DNA of 48,312 nt, taken from positions 1-48,312 of the forward strand of contig NZ_SMKR01000036.1 of assembly GCF_004348725.1 (NCBI RefSeq), read 5' to 3'. The stretch is from Kribbella turkmenica (GTDB taxonomy: Bacteria; Actinomycetota; Actinomycetes; Propionibacteriales; Kribbellaceae). Under the pieces are notes generated by a model, which was not told the DNA's origin, did not search any database, and saw only the letters and a program-made list of their open reading frames with translations. Of the stretch, positions 1-7,975 are shown piece by piece (positions within the stretch are counted from its first letter, which is position 1; every line of letters starts with the position of its first letter). The translations under genes and the position numbers were made by a program.

Positions 1-108
1 GTCCACAAGTTTCTCTAGTTTGCTAATTTCTTGCGCAACGCTGGCTCATTGTTACGGCACGGCAGCGCGGGCGTCAACGGTTCACGACCCCTCGCGAGCG
101 GACAGGGA

Positions 109-146
109 AGGGCCGTGGCGCCGGCGGATGCCGGTGCCACGGCCCT
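109..146 (-). terminator. Strong hairpin terminator downstream of the symporter gene
   Basis: A 17-bp inverted repeat (109-125 with 130-146) closes a 4-nt loop GGAT, with one G/T mismatch inside the stem. It lies 15 bases past the stop codon of the minus-strand symporter gene, where an intrinsic terminator is expected. There is no clear U-tract, which is usual in high-GC actinobacteria. Bases 1-108 hold no gene I can support. Confidence 0.75.
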
Positions 147-160
147 GGGGCCGAACGCTG

Positions 161-1825
161 CTAGTGCTTGGCCGGTCCCTCCGCGCCGGCGCCGGTCAGG
201 GCGCGGACGGAGAGCTCGTTGTAGCGGGACTCGCTCGACCGGTCGCGACCGAGGAACGTGCCCAGTACGCCGCACAGGAAGCCGACCGGGATCGACACGA
301 TGCCCGGGTTCGAGAGCGGGAAGTAGGAGAAGTCCGCGCCGGTGATCATCGACGCCGGCGACCCGGACACGACCGGCGAGAAGAACACCAGGACCACGGC
401 CGCGATCAGACCGCCGTAGATGCTCCAGACCGCGCCGGAGGTGTTGAACCTCTTCCAGAACAGGTTGAACAGCAATGCCGGCAGGTTCGCGGACGCCGCG
501 ACGGCGAACGCCAGCGCGACCAGGAACGCGATGTTCAGCCGCTGCGCCGGGATCGCCAGCCCGATCGCGACCGCACCGATGCCGATCGCGGCGAACCGGG
601 CGACCCGGAGCTCGTTCTTCTCCGAGACCTGGCCCTTGGCCATCACGTTCGCGTACAGGTCGTGCGCGAACGACGAGGCCGAGGTCAGCGTCAGTCCGGC
701 GACCACCGCGAGGATGGTCGCGAACGCGACCGCGGCGATCAGCGCCAGCAGGATCGACCCGCCGAGCGAGCCGGCTCCACCACCCACCGACTCCGCCAGC
801 AGTGGTGAGGCCACGTTGCCCTTCGACACCTCCACCGCCGACCCCTTGGCGGTGTCCAGCAGCGCGGCCGCGCCGAACCCGAGCGCCAGCGTCATCAGGT
901 AGAACGCCCCGATCAGGCCGATCGCCCACTGCACCGACCGGCGCGCGGACCGTGAGTCCGGGACGGTGTAGAAGCGGATCAGGATGTGCGGCAGACCCGC
1001 CGTACCGAGGACGAGGGCGAGACCGAGGGAGAGGAAGTCGATCTGGCCGACCAGGTCCTTGCCGTACAGCAGGCCGGGCTGCAGGAACGCGTCGCCCTTG
1101 CCGGACCTCTCGGCGGCCGCGCCGAGCAGCTTGGAGAGGTTGAAGTCGAACTTCAGCAGCACCAGGAAGGTGATCAGGATGGTGCCGGCCATCAGCAGCA
1201 CGGCCTTCACGATCTGCACCCAGGTGGTGCCCTTCATGCCGCCGATGGTGACGTAGATGATCATCAGCGCGCCGACCAGGATGATCACGCCGGCCTTCAG
1301 GCCCTCGTTCGTGACGCCGAGCAGCAGGCCGACGAGCGAACCGGCGCCGACCATCTGGGCCAGCAGGTAGAAGATCGACACCACGATGGTCGACGTCGCG
1401 GCCGCGGTCCGGACCGGCCGCTGCTTCATCCGGAACGCCAGCTGGTCGGCCATCGTGAACCGGCCGGAGTTCCGCAGCAGCTCGGCGATCAGCAGCAGCG
1501 CCACCAGCCAGGCGACCAGGAAGCCGATCGAGTAGAGGAAGCCGTCGTACCCGTAGAGGGCGATCGAGCCGGAGATGCCGAGGAAGGACGCCGCGGACAT
1601 GTAGTCACCGGCGACGGCGAGGCCGTTCTGGGCGCCGCTGAAGGAGCGGCCGCCGGCGTAGTAGTCGGCCGCGCTCTTGTTCTGCCGGGACGCCCACCAG
1701 GTGATGTACAGCGTCACGGCGACGACCGCGGAGAACAGCGAGATGGTCAGTGCCCGGTTGCCCGGCTCGGCGTCGGCGAGCGGGACGAGAGCGGGCACGG
1801 CGATGGGCATGGTCAGCGCGTTCAC
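161..1825 (-). CDS. actP: Cation/acetate symporter (sodium:solute symporter family)
   Basis: A 554-residue polytopic membrane protein of the sodium:solute symporter family, closest in layout to ActP, which takes up acetate and other short monocarboxylates with a cation. About 13 hydrophobic segments run through the protein. Family hallmarks seen are the ADYYAGGRSFSG stretch before the second helix, GDYMSAASFLG, and the GLPHILIRFYTV loop near the middle. I place the start at the GTG at 1825 because it overlaps the stop of the upstream DUF485 gene (GTGA); an ATG five codons in (1810) is the alternative. The pairing with a DUF485 protein is the classic yjcH-actP arrangement. Substrate is inferred from family and partner; propionate or pyruvate remain possible. 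Confidence 0.9.
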   Translation of the reverse strand: MNALTMPIAVPALVPLADAEPGNRALTISLFSAVVAVTLYITWWASRQNKSAADYYAGGRSFSGAQNGLAVAGDYMSAASFLGISGSIALYGYDGFLYSIGFLVAWLVALLLIAELLRNSGRFTMADQLAFRMKQRPVRTAAATSTIVVSIFYLLAQMVGAGSLVGLLLGVTNEGLKAGVIILVGALMIIYVTIGGMKGTTWVQIVKAVLLMAGTILITFLVLLKFDFNLSKLLGAAAERSGKGDAFLQPGLLYGKDLVGQIDFLSLGLALVLGTAGLPHILIRFYTVPDSRSARRSVQWAIGLIGAFYLMTLALGFGAAALLDTAKGSAVEVSKGNVASPLLAESVGGGAGSLGGSILLALIAAVAFATILAVVAGLTLTSASSFAHDLYANVMAKGQVSEKNELRVARFAAIGIGAVAIGLAIPAQRLNIAFLVALAFAVAASANLPALLFNLFWKRFNTSGAVWSIYGGLIAAVVLVFFSPVVSGSPASMITGADFSYFPLSNPGIVSIPVGFLCGVLGTFLGRDRSSESRYNELSVRALTGAGAEGPAKH

Positions 1826-2163
1826 CGGCGGCGCTCCCTCTTGTACTTCGCGTTCAGGCCGCTGGCGAGCGGATCGAGTTTGCGGTTCGCGAACCGGCCG
1901 TACAGGGCGGCGATCACGAACGTCGAGAGGAACTGCAGCAGCCCGAAGAGCAGGGCGACGTTGACGTTCCCGATCACCTCGGTCCCCATGAAGTCGCGGG
2001 CCCAGTTGTTGCAGGCGACGTAGGCCAGGTACCAGGCCATGAACGCGATGGTCCACGGCACGACGAAGTTCCGGTAGCGCCGCTTCAGTTCGGTGAAGTC
2101 GGACGCCTCGTGCACGGCATCGTAGGCGCGGGCATCCCGCTCGCGCACAACATCCTCGTCCAT
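1822..2163 (-). CDS. DUF485 membrane protein (YjcH-like)
   Basis: A 113-residue DUF485 protein with two central hydrophobic segments (about residues 34-55 and 70-90) and a basic C-terminus ending KRERRR. The motif RRYRNFVVPWTIAFM and a conserved aromatic-rich first helix are typical. Such proteins are nearly always encoded directly upstream of acetate symporters, and the 4-base overlap with the symporter gene here implies translational coupling. Their biochemical role is not established. A purine-rich GAGGGGAA lies 8-9 bases before the ATG. The 97 bases upstream (2164-2260) should hold the operon promoter; a TAACGT about 40 bases from the ATG is a weak -10 candidate. Confidence 0.85.
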   Translation of the reverse strand: MDEDVVRERDARAYDAVHEASDFTELKRRYRNFVVPWTIAFMAWYLAYVACNNWARDFMGTEVIGNVNVALLFGLLQFLSTFVIAALYGRFANRKLDPLASGLNAKYKRERRR

Positions 2164-2260
2164 GAGTTCGAGTTCCCCTCGGCATTGGACACAAACACGT
2201 GCACGTTAGCCCCTGGTGGCGCGTTTGTGACCCACCGCAACCAAAACGTTGACGGAAAAC

Positions 2261-3151
2261 TCAGAGGTGCGGCGCGACCGGGGCGTCGAGGGTCCGGCGG
2301 TAGTTCGCCACGTCGCTGGGGCGCGTCCGGTAACAGCCGGTGAAGTACGGCATCCGCAGCGGCTCCGGCGGCCGGGCGGTGGAGTCGTAGATGGCGTCGA
2401 CCTGGTCCAGCACCGCCTCCCGGCGGGACTCGGTCAGTACGGCGATCCGCGAGTGCGACAGGGCCAGTTGCCGCAGGGCTGCGCGGTCGAGATCCTGCCA
2501 GTGCCGGAACCGCGCGGTCTCGACGGTCGCGAACAGGTCCGACTGCAGCAGGATCGGCATCGGGTCGAACCGGTCGCCGCCGACGTCGTCACCCTGCATC
2601 GCGTGGATCATCCGGCGGACCCAGGGGACGACGGTGTCCGCGTTGTTCCAGAGCAGGCCGAGTACGCCGTTCGGCCGCAGCACCCGGGCGATCTCGGGCA
2701 AGGCCCGGGAGTGGTCGAACCAGTGGAACGCCTGGCCGACGACGACCGCGTCCACCGAGGCGTGCGCGAGCGGGATCGACTCGGCCGCGCCGACCATGGT
2801 GTCGATCCCGGGCCGCCGGCGGCAGACGCTCAGCATTTCCTCGGACGGGTCGACCGCGACCACGTCATGGCCCAGCCCGGCCGCGACCGCCGCGAGTTTG
2901 CCGGTGCCGGCGCCCAGATCCAGGATCTGCAGCCGGCCCGGACCGAGGATCCAGGTCAGCGCCTCGGGGGGAAACGTCGGCCGGGCCGCGTCGTACGCGG
3001 CCGCGACGGCGCCGAACGACGTCGCCCGGATCGCGTCCGAGGCCGTGTTCGAAGCCGGGCCGCTGCTGGTGTCGGCGCGGCCGGTCGCGCCGCTGTCCGG
3101 CGTGTCCCGGCCGGTCGCCGGCTCCGGTGCTGGATCATCGGTGGTCATCAC
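2261..3151 (-). CDS. Class I SAM-dependent methyltransferase
   Basis: A 296-residue protein with a Methyltransf_11-type Rossmann domain. The SAM-binding glycine motif DLGAGTGK is at residues 78-85, followed by VDPSEEML (motif II acidic residue) and the GQAFHWFD and RVLRPNG stretches common in UbiE/COQ5-like enzymes. The first 40 residues are Asp/Ser/Thr/Pro-rich and probably disordered. The start is GTG (3151) followed at once by ATG (3148); either could serve. Substrate unknown. It lies between the remnant of a pseF gene and the symporter operon, so a link to glycan methylation is possible but not shown. High-GC genomes carry many stand-alone copies of this family. Confidence 0.8.
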   Translation of the reverse strand: MMTTDDPAPEPATGRDTPDSGATGRADTSSGPASNTASDAIRATSFGAVAAAYDAARPTFPPEALTWILGPGRLQILDLGAGTGKLAAVAAGLGHDVVAVDPSEEMLSVCRRRPGIDTMVGAAESIPLAHASVDAVVVGQAFHWFDHSRALPEIARVLRPNGVLGLLWNNADTVVPWVRRMIHAMQGDDVGGDRFDPMPILLQSDLFATVETARFRHWQDLDRAALRQLALSHSRIAVLTESRREAVLDQVDAIYDSTARPPEPLRMPYFTGCYRTRPSDVANYRRTLDAPVAPHL

Positions 3152-3186
3152 CCTAAATCATGCCGTAGCGGCGGGCTGGCGCGTCG

Positions 3187-3268
3187 TCACTCGCCGAGGT
3201 TCTTCTGTTGGATGTGCGCGTCGAGCGTCGGCTCCGAATGCGCGGCCGCCCCGGCGACCCGCCGATCT
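3187..3268 (-). pseudogene. Relict 3' end of a second pseF-type cytidylyltransferase gene
   Basis: Read on the minus strand, these bases encode a C-terminal tail ending LDAHIQQKNLGE-stop, which aligns with the end of the intact PseF at 9779 (LNAHVEQKKLNE-stop). Similarity continues past both stop codons: about 37 bases just downstream of the two genes (3150-3186 and 9742-9778) match at roughly 80 percent by eye, including ATCAT.CCGTAGC. Shared non-coding sequence argues for a segmental duplication rather than chance. No start or catalytic part remains, as gene A abuts the fragment at 3269. I judge it a non-functional leftover. Confidence 0.7.
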
Positions 3269-4081
3269 TCAGTTCCACCGGAACAATTCCCGGATCTCGG
3301 CCGGGCAGGCGAGGTGGTCGACGCCCAGCTCGGTGTCGGTGAACTCACGGGCGATGTCGAGCGGTACGAACGGCTGGTCCAGCTCGGGCCACAGCCGCTT
3401 GATCCTCGCCTGGCCGCCGAACGAGGGGTGTTCGTTCTCCAGCACCATCGGGTCGCCGTAGACCCCGGGCTGCAGGCCGAGCGAGGCGCCGTACAGGACG
3501 GCGGAGCTGAGCCGGTTGGAGGCGACGCGCCGATGTCTGCGCAGCTCGCGCAGTTGTCTGAGCAGGAACTTGGCGTCGGTCCGGCGCCAGTGCAGTCCCC
3601 GGTAACCGTGGGTGATGACCCGGAACCCGGCGTCCTTGTAGACGTTGCGGATCGCGGGTTTCTCGTACTCGTTCCAGTACAGGCAGACGGTCACCGGCCC
3701 GGTCTCGTGCTGGTTGATGGAAGCAACGATCCGGCCGTGGTCGCCGAGCACGTGCTGGCCCTCCCAGCCGTGGAACGGATAGAAGATGGTGCCCTCGGCA
3801 CCCTTCGCGGGGGCGGCCAGCTCAGGATGCACCTTCAGCAGGTACAGCCAGACCGAGCCGATCACGGAGTAGTTCCGCAGACCCAGTGAGTGGCCGCGCC
3901 GCCGGACGCTGTCGGACCAGACGAACTTCGGCATCCCCGGCGCGAACGCGGTGCCGTGGGCGAACCCGTCCAGGATGTTCCAGCCGTGCTGGAGGTATCC
4001 CCAGATCCGCGGCGCTTCAGCGAGTCCCGCGTACGACGCCATGATGTCCGCGTGCCCGTAGAAGTGGTTGGCATGATGCAT
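3269..4081 (-). CDS. Family A protein, candidate surface-glycan transferase (copy 1)
   Basis: A 270-residue protein whose family I do not recognise by name. It is a clear paralogue of the protein at 25871: shared blocks include HH.NH.YGHA at the N-terminus, YLQHGWN, RRGHSLG.RN, a HGWEG block, TGPVT, and SNRLS.A..YG followed by YGDPM near residue 210. A QHG motif early and an S-N-R/Y-G-D-P block late recall GT-B transferases and CDP-glycerol-type polymerases of capsule and wall polymers, so a glycosyl- or phosphotransferase role is my inference. The ATG (4081) overlaps the stop of gene B (TGATG). It is followed by the pseF remnant, which places the A/B pair inside a former pse operon. Confidence 0.75.
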   Translation of the reverse strand: MHHANHFYGHADIMASYAGLAEAPRIWGYLQHGWNILDGFAHGTAFAPGMPKFVWSDSVRRRGHSLGLRNYSVIGSVWLYLLKVHPELAAPAKGAEGTIFYPFHGWEGQHVLGDHGRIVASINQHETGPVTVCLYWNEYEKPAIRNVYKDAGFRVITHGYRGLHWRRTDAKFLLRQLRELRRHRRVASNRLSSAVLYGASLGLQPGVYGDPMVLENEHPSFGGQARIKRLWPELDQPFVPLDIAREFTDTELGVDHLACPAEIRELFRWN

Positions 4082-5511
4082 CAGCGCACGACCTTCCGCA
4101 GGATGCGCCGCGCCCGCCGGACGATCACCCGGGCCGGGTTGAGAACGGCGTGCCCCACCCGGTACGGCCGCGATCGGCGGATCCCGCTCAGCTGTCCCTC
4201 GAACAGGATCGCCCGCGCGTTCGCCTCCGCCAGTTCCTCCGCGATCCGCGCGACCGTGGCCAACTGCTCGGCACTGCCGAGCGGCCGCACCAGCTCGGGT
4301 GACGGCAAAAGCTCTCCGGTCACCGTGATTCCGGCCATTGACCCGAGCCGTGCCGTCAGCTCGCGAACATCCCCGCCGACCGGCCATGGTTGCCGTGAGC
4401 CACCTTCCAGCGAGCGCCGGGCGAAGCGGGCCAGGTGCGCGACGACCAGTTTCTCGCCGTGGGCGTCCACCGGATCACTGTCACCGAAGAGCCGGTAGGA
4501 GGTCCCGTCGAGGATTACGTTGTCCGGGGCGGCCATCGCTGCCGCCGGCTGGTCCTGCGTAACCAGCCAGTTCACGTACTCGGTGATCGTCCGCCGTACC
4601 ACCGCCTGGTCGTCGACCTTCAGGGCGGCGAGCAGGTGCTCTTCCAGCAGGACGCCCGCACCGGCAGGGACCGCGGTCGCCGGGAGTACGTCGGGGAGAT
4701 CGCCGCCGAGGACGTACCAAGCCGGTGCCAGCTCGACGGCGAGGCCTGCTGCGGCCGCGTCGACGACCAGCCGGTAGGGATCCATCAGCGTCGGACCCGA
4801 GTTGCGCTGGGCAACGGTCCTGGCGGCGGTCACGGCGCCGAGGTGGTCGACCGAGCTCAACGCGACATCGGCCTCGACCAGCGACGGGAACACCGCATAG
4901 GTCCGGCTGATCTCGAGACCGGCTGCTTCCAGGGTGCTGACCAGCGATTTGTGGCCGGCGGGTGCGGTGTCATCGAGATCGCGGGCCCAGTCCTCGTTCC
5001 GCGGGAGTGCGGCGGAGACCGGGGGCTGGAGGAATCGCTCGACGCCGAAGGGGTTCGCCGCGCCGAGCAGCAGCCGTCCCGAGGGAGCGAGCCGTGCCTG
5101 TAGCCGGGCCAGGGTGCCGGACCACGTCAGCTTCGCTGTGTCCGGGCCGACCAGCCGATCCAGCCCGTCCAGCGCGACGACGACGTCGTACACGTCGTCG
5201 GACGTGACGCGATCGAGCGAGCCGCAGATGACCTGGCCCTTGGTGTTTTCGAGCAGTTCCGCGATCTCCTCGGCGTCCGGCGCGGAGCGGACCAGTACGT
5301 CGACCGAGGCGACACCGGCGGCGATGCCGGTGATCAGGCCGAGCTCGTGCGGTCCGGCGACCAGCACGGAGTCGCCGGGCAGGAGTGCGGCGGCGAGGAG
5401 TGCTCGGGCGGCGGCTCCACCGGCCGCCGGCCGGGCGTCGACCGGATGCAGATCCGACCAGCTGAGCATCTCACCGCCGACCAGGATCGATCGGGTCATA
5501 TCAGATGACAT
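4081..5511 (-). CDS. Family B protein with Rossmann-like N-domain (copy 1)
   Basis: A 476-residue protein paralogous to the one at 26694. Both start with a 15-residue stretch leading to GEM..WSD, which supports the ATG at 5511 rather than 5499. Residues from about 20 to 200 look like a degenerate class I methyltransferase fold: a hydrophobic strand then GPHELGL, VLVRSAPDAEE, a VVVALDGLDRL strand, and PSGRLLLGAANPFG. The middle is not recognised. The C-terminus has a helical AEELAEANARA segment, then RRSRPYRVG and a very basic tail (RRARRILRKVV), as seen in polysaccharide-cluster transferases that sit on the membrane. The start overlaps the stop codon of the pseC remnant (TAATG). Function unknown; a glycan-modifying role follows only from context. 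Confidence 0.75.
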   Translation of the reverse strand: MSSDMTRSILVGGEMLSWSDLHPVDARPAAGGAAARALLAAALLPGDSVLVAGPHELGLITGIAAGVASVDVLVRSAPDAEEIAELLENTKGQVICGSLDRVTSDDVYDVVVALDGLDRLVGPDTAKLTWSGTLARLQARLAPSGRLLLGAANPFGVERFLQPPVSAALPRNEDWARDLDDTAPAGHKSLVSTLEAAGLEISRTYAVFPSLVEADVALSSVDHLGAVTAARTVAQRNSGPTLMDPYRLVVDAAAAGLAVELAPAWYVLGGDLPDVLPATAVPAGAGVLLEEHLLAALKVDDQAVVRRTITEYVNWLVTQDQPAAAMAAPDNVILDGTSYRLFGDSDPVDAHGEKLVVAHLARFARRSLEGGSRQPWPVGGDVRELTARLGSMAGITVTGELLPSPELVRPLGSAEQLATVARIAEELAEANARAILFEGQLSGIRRSRPYRVGHAVLNPARVIVRRARRILRKVVR

Positions 5512-5571
5512 TAGCGAACCAGCTTCGGCAGAGTCTCGATCACCCCGGTCGACCTCGGCGACGAGGTCCGG
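5511..5571 (-). pseudogene. Relict 3' end of a second pseC-type aminotransferase gene
   Basis: On the minus strand this 61-base stretch matches the last 63 bases of the intact pseC (10594-10656). It reads PDLVAEVDR, then after a one-base shift VIETLPKLVR-stop, against PDLTDADVDR-VIETLTNLVS-stop in PseC. A 3-base deletion and a 1-base insertion explain the length difference. The TAA overlaps the ATG of gene B. The similarity fades upstream of 5571, close to the stop of the membrane-protein gene at 5598. It is a non-functional scrap. Confidence 0.65.
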
Positions 5572-5597
5572 GCGGGTCGCCGACGCCCTGCTCGGCC

Positions 5598-7847
5598 TCA
5601 CGTGATCTCGTAGATCGTCACATCCCGGGTGGCGTGCCGCAGACTGACGTACTCGCGCAGCTCGGCGGAGACCTTGCCGGCGCGATGATCGGCGTACAGC
5701 CAGCGAACGCCGACCTTGCGCAGGCGCTCGACCGCCTCCGGTGAGGGTGCGGTGAAGACAGCGTCGTTCGCCGCCAGCTCGGTGGGATTCCAGTACGGGA
5801 TCAGGCTCGGGCTGCTGCCGGTGCTCACCGCGATCCGGTTGGCCTGGTTCGAGTACGACCAGCCCTCGAGCAGCACGGTCCGTTCGGACAGCGCGGCGAG
5901 CCAGAAGTGCCTGCTGTCGCAGAACCCGGCGCGTTTGATGATGCAGTGCGCGTTCGTCGCGATCAGGTCGCCGGGATCGCTGTTCCGCCGCAGCCACCGC
6001 GCCGCGCCCGCCTCCGCGGCGGTCGCCCCACCCCGGCGAGGCTGCGCGAAGACCAGCTTCGATGCCGAGTCCGACACCAGAGCCTGGAGCGGGACGAGCG
6101 CTGCGCCGACCATGCTCGCCGCCACCCCGGCAGCGAGGAACGCGACCAGAGCGCTTCCCGGCCGCCGCAGCAGCTTCCAGGCAACGGCGACCACGACCGC
6201 GACGGCCATGAGGCCGGCGCCTGTCCACAGCCATGGGCCGGTGATCCCGGCCAGGTCGGCCGACGCCGTCCGCGCGACCGCACAGGCCACAAGACCAAGC
6301 AGCCCGGCCACGCCGACCAACACCACCGCACGCCGGTCGCCGAGCCGCGCGACCAGGTTCGCGAGGCCCACACAGGCCAGTACGGCGACCACCGGGAAAG
6401 CGGTCAGCAGGAAGTACATCTGACTGAGCCCCGATTGGGTGGTCAGCACCGCCCCCGCCAGTCCGCCGGCGCAGAACCCGACCAGGAAGACCGTCGCCGG
6501 ATCGCGGCCCTCTGTCCAGGAACGACGAGGTCGGCCGAGGAATGCCGTCCCCGACGCCGCGAGACCCCAGCTCAGCAAGGTCGTCACCGCCGAGACGAGG
6601 TGTGAGTGCGGCACATCCGCGGTCGCGAGCATCGAGTACGGCGGCAGTTGGACGAACGTCCGGAACGGCTTCACCTCCGTGCCCCACGTGCTGCCGCCGA
6701 AGATGACCACCAGCGCCGCGAGGAAGATCGCGAAGGACAGCGCGCCGCCGAGCAGCGCCGTACGCGTGCTGCGGCGGGTCATCGCCAGGTGGAGGAAGGC
6801 GAACGCGAACCCGCAGCCCAGCAACGGCAGGATCGTCGACTTCGCGCCGGCCGCGACCAGGGCGAGCAGGATCACCAACACCCAGCGGCTGCGTGGCCGG
6901 TCCGCACGTAGGAGGTCCACCACCAGAAGACAGAGCGCCAGCGCGATCACGACGCCCAGGTTCTGCGTCGGGCTCAAGTACGCCGCAACCGCCGTCGAGA
7001 CCGCGCCCAGCCCTTGATCGGCCAGCGGCTGGACGGCACCGCCGAGTCCCGCGATCAGTACGGCGAGCGGCCCGACCCAGGTGGCCCCCGACTCCGCGTT
7101 CGGCGCGAACCGGGTGGTCAGCGCGAAAACGAGTCCGCAACCGGCCAGGAACAACGGCAGCCAGGTCAGGGAGTGGATCAGGTCAGTGAGGTCGACCCGG
7201 GTCGCCCAGGCCGTCGCAGCGGTCGCCTGGTGGAAGAACGAGTGGTACTTCATCGGCTCGCCACCGAGCCACGGTGTCGAGATCGGTACGTCGTACTTCG
7301 CGCTGGCGGCCAGAGCCTGCTGGAAGGCGAGGTCCGGGTACGAGCGCAGCGGATCCGTGTACGCCGGGAGGAACTGTCCCGGTCCCCGCCTGTAGACCAC
7401 CAGCACGACGATCGCCGTCGCCGCGGCGAGCAGCCAGGCCTGCAGGGGCCTGAGTGGTACGTCGACTGGGCGCCGTACCCTCGCCCGCACGTCACGGTCC
7501 GCGACCACGATCACCAGCACCACGGGCGCCCAGGCCCACGACCAGGCCTGCAGCCCGACCGAGGCACTGGCCAGGTAGACGATGATCTGTGCCGCGGTCC
7601 CGACCGCGAAGCCGGCGGCGAGATCCTCGACCAGGTTCCGCCCGTAGCCCCCGATCAGCCGCCACAGCGCGAACCCGGGCAGCGCGATCCCGAAGCAGGT
7701 GAACAGCACGAACCGGCCGACCTCACCGACCGTCGAATGCTGGAGCAGCAGCGCGACCGCCAGGATCAGGACAGCCAGACCGGCCGACAGGCCGGACAGG
7801 GAAGGACCCGCCGTCCGCGGCCCCCGCCGCCTCGCCCTCGCGCGCAT
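5598..7847 (-). CDS. GT-C-like polytopic membrane protein, paralogue 1 of 4
   Basis: A 749-residue integral membrane protein, with roughly 12-15 hydrophobic segments over residues 20-600 and a soluble extracellular C-terminal domain of about 130 residues. It shares with three other proteins in this window (13610, 15991, 31679) an early loop YPDL.FQ.AL then GGEPM.YHSF, and a C-terminal block with TNAHC, an ER.VLLEGWSY stretch, and GVRWLYAD before a final DVTIYE. An acidic residue in the first outer loop and a YH motif fit GT-C glycosyltransferases that use polyprenyl-phosphate sugars, but this is inference. It begins a minus-strand run leading into the pseC remnant and genes B and A. The start ATG at 7847 is followed by an Arg-rich cytoplasmic N-terminus. 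Confidence 0.75.
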   Translation of the reverse strand: MRARARRRGPRTAGPSLSGLSAGLAVLILAVALLLQHSTVGEVGRFVLFTCFGIALPGFALWRLIGGYGRNLVEDLAAGFAVGTAAQIIVYLASASVGLQAWSWAWAPVVLVIVVADRDVRARVRRPVDVPLRPLQAWLLAAATAIVVLVVYRRGPGQFLPAYTDPLRSYPDLAFQQALAASAKYDVPISTPWLGGEPMKYHSFFHQATAATAWATRVDLTDLIHSLTWLPLFLAGCGLVFALTTRFAPNAESGATWVGPLAVLIAGLGGAVQPLADQGLGAVSTAVAAYLSPTQNLGVVIALALCLLVVDLLRADRPRSRWVLVILLALVAAGAKSTILPLLGCGFAFAFLHLAMTRRSTRTALLGGALSFAIFLAALVVIFGGSTWGTEVKPFRTFVQLPPYSMLATADVPHSHLVSAVTTLLSWGLAASGTAFLGRPRRSWTEGRDPATVFLVGFCAGGLAGAVLTTQSGLSQMYFLLTAFPVVAVLACVGLANLVARLGDRRAVVLVGVAGLLGLVACAVARTASADLAGITGPWLWTGAGLMAVAVVVAVAWKLLRRPGSALVAFLAAGVAASMVGAALVPLQALVSDSASKLVFAQPRRGGATAAEAGAARWLRRNSDPGDLIATNAHCIIKRAGFCDSRHFWLAALSERTVLLEGWSYSNQANRIAVSTGSSPSLIPYWNPTELAANDAVFTAPSPEAVERLRKVGVRWLYADHRAGKVSAELREYVSLRHATRDVTIYEIT

Positions 7848-7954
7848 GGCGGCAAGACTAATGTGAAACCTGTCGCGTCACGAATGCGCAGTGTCACCGC
7901 ATCATGGTTCAGAGCGTGCGTTTCCCGCAGCAAGGTGGCGCTCTTGCGAGTAGT

Positions 7955-7968
7955 CTCCGAAAACGGAG
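7955..7968 (+). promoter_or_regulatory. Hairpin covering the ribosome binding site of the GT2 gene
   Basis: CTCCG (7955-7959) and CGGAG (7964-7968) are inverted repeats around an AAAA loop. The right arm contains most of the Shine-Dalgarno GGAGG (7965-7969) of the gene starting at 7976. In mRNA the stem would hide the ribosome binding site. Whether this is regulatory is not shown. Confidence 0.4.
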
Positions 7969-7975
7969 GTCTCTT

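Noticed and set aside
161..2194. A single 677-codon gene covering symporter and DUF485 region
   Set aside because: The part upstream of 1825 is in a different frame from the real DUF485 protein and has shadow composition. Two genes with a 4-base overlap fit better.
2164..2260. CRP-type operator in front of the symporter operon
   Set aside because: Only one half-site (GGGTCACA) is visible; the other half does not match, so I do not claim a site.
2249..3889. Long plus-strand frame of 546 codons
   Set aside because: It is antisense to the methyltransferase and gene A, and its residue composition (Arg, Gly, Val, Asp) is that of a shadow frame in GC-rich DNA.
4081..7140. Open frame of 1019 codons on the minus strand
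   Set aside because: It joins an out-of-frame part of the GT-C-like gene to gene B. The upstream part is Arg/Gly-rich shadow sequence, and gene B starts at 5511 by comparison with its paralogue.
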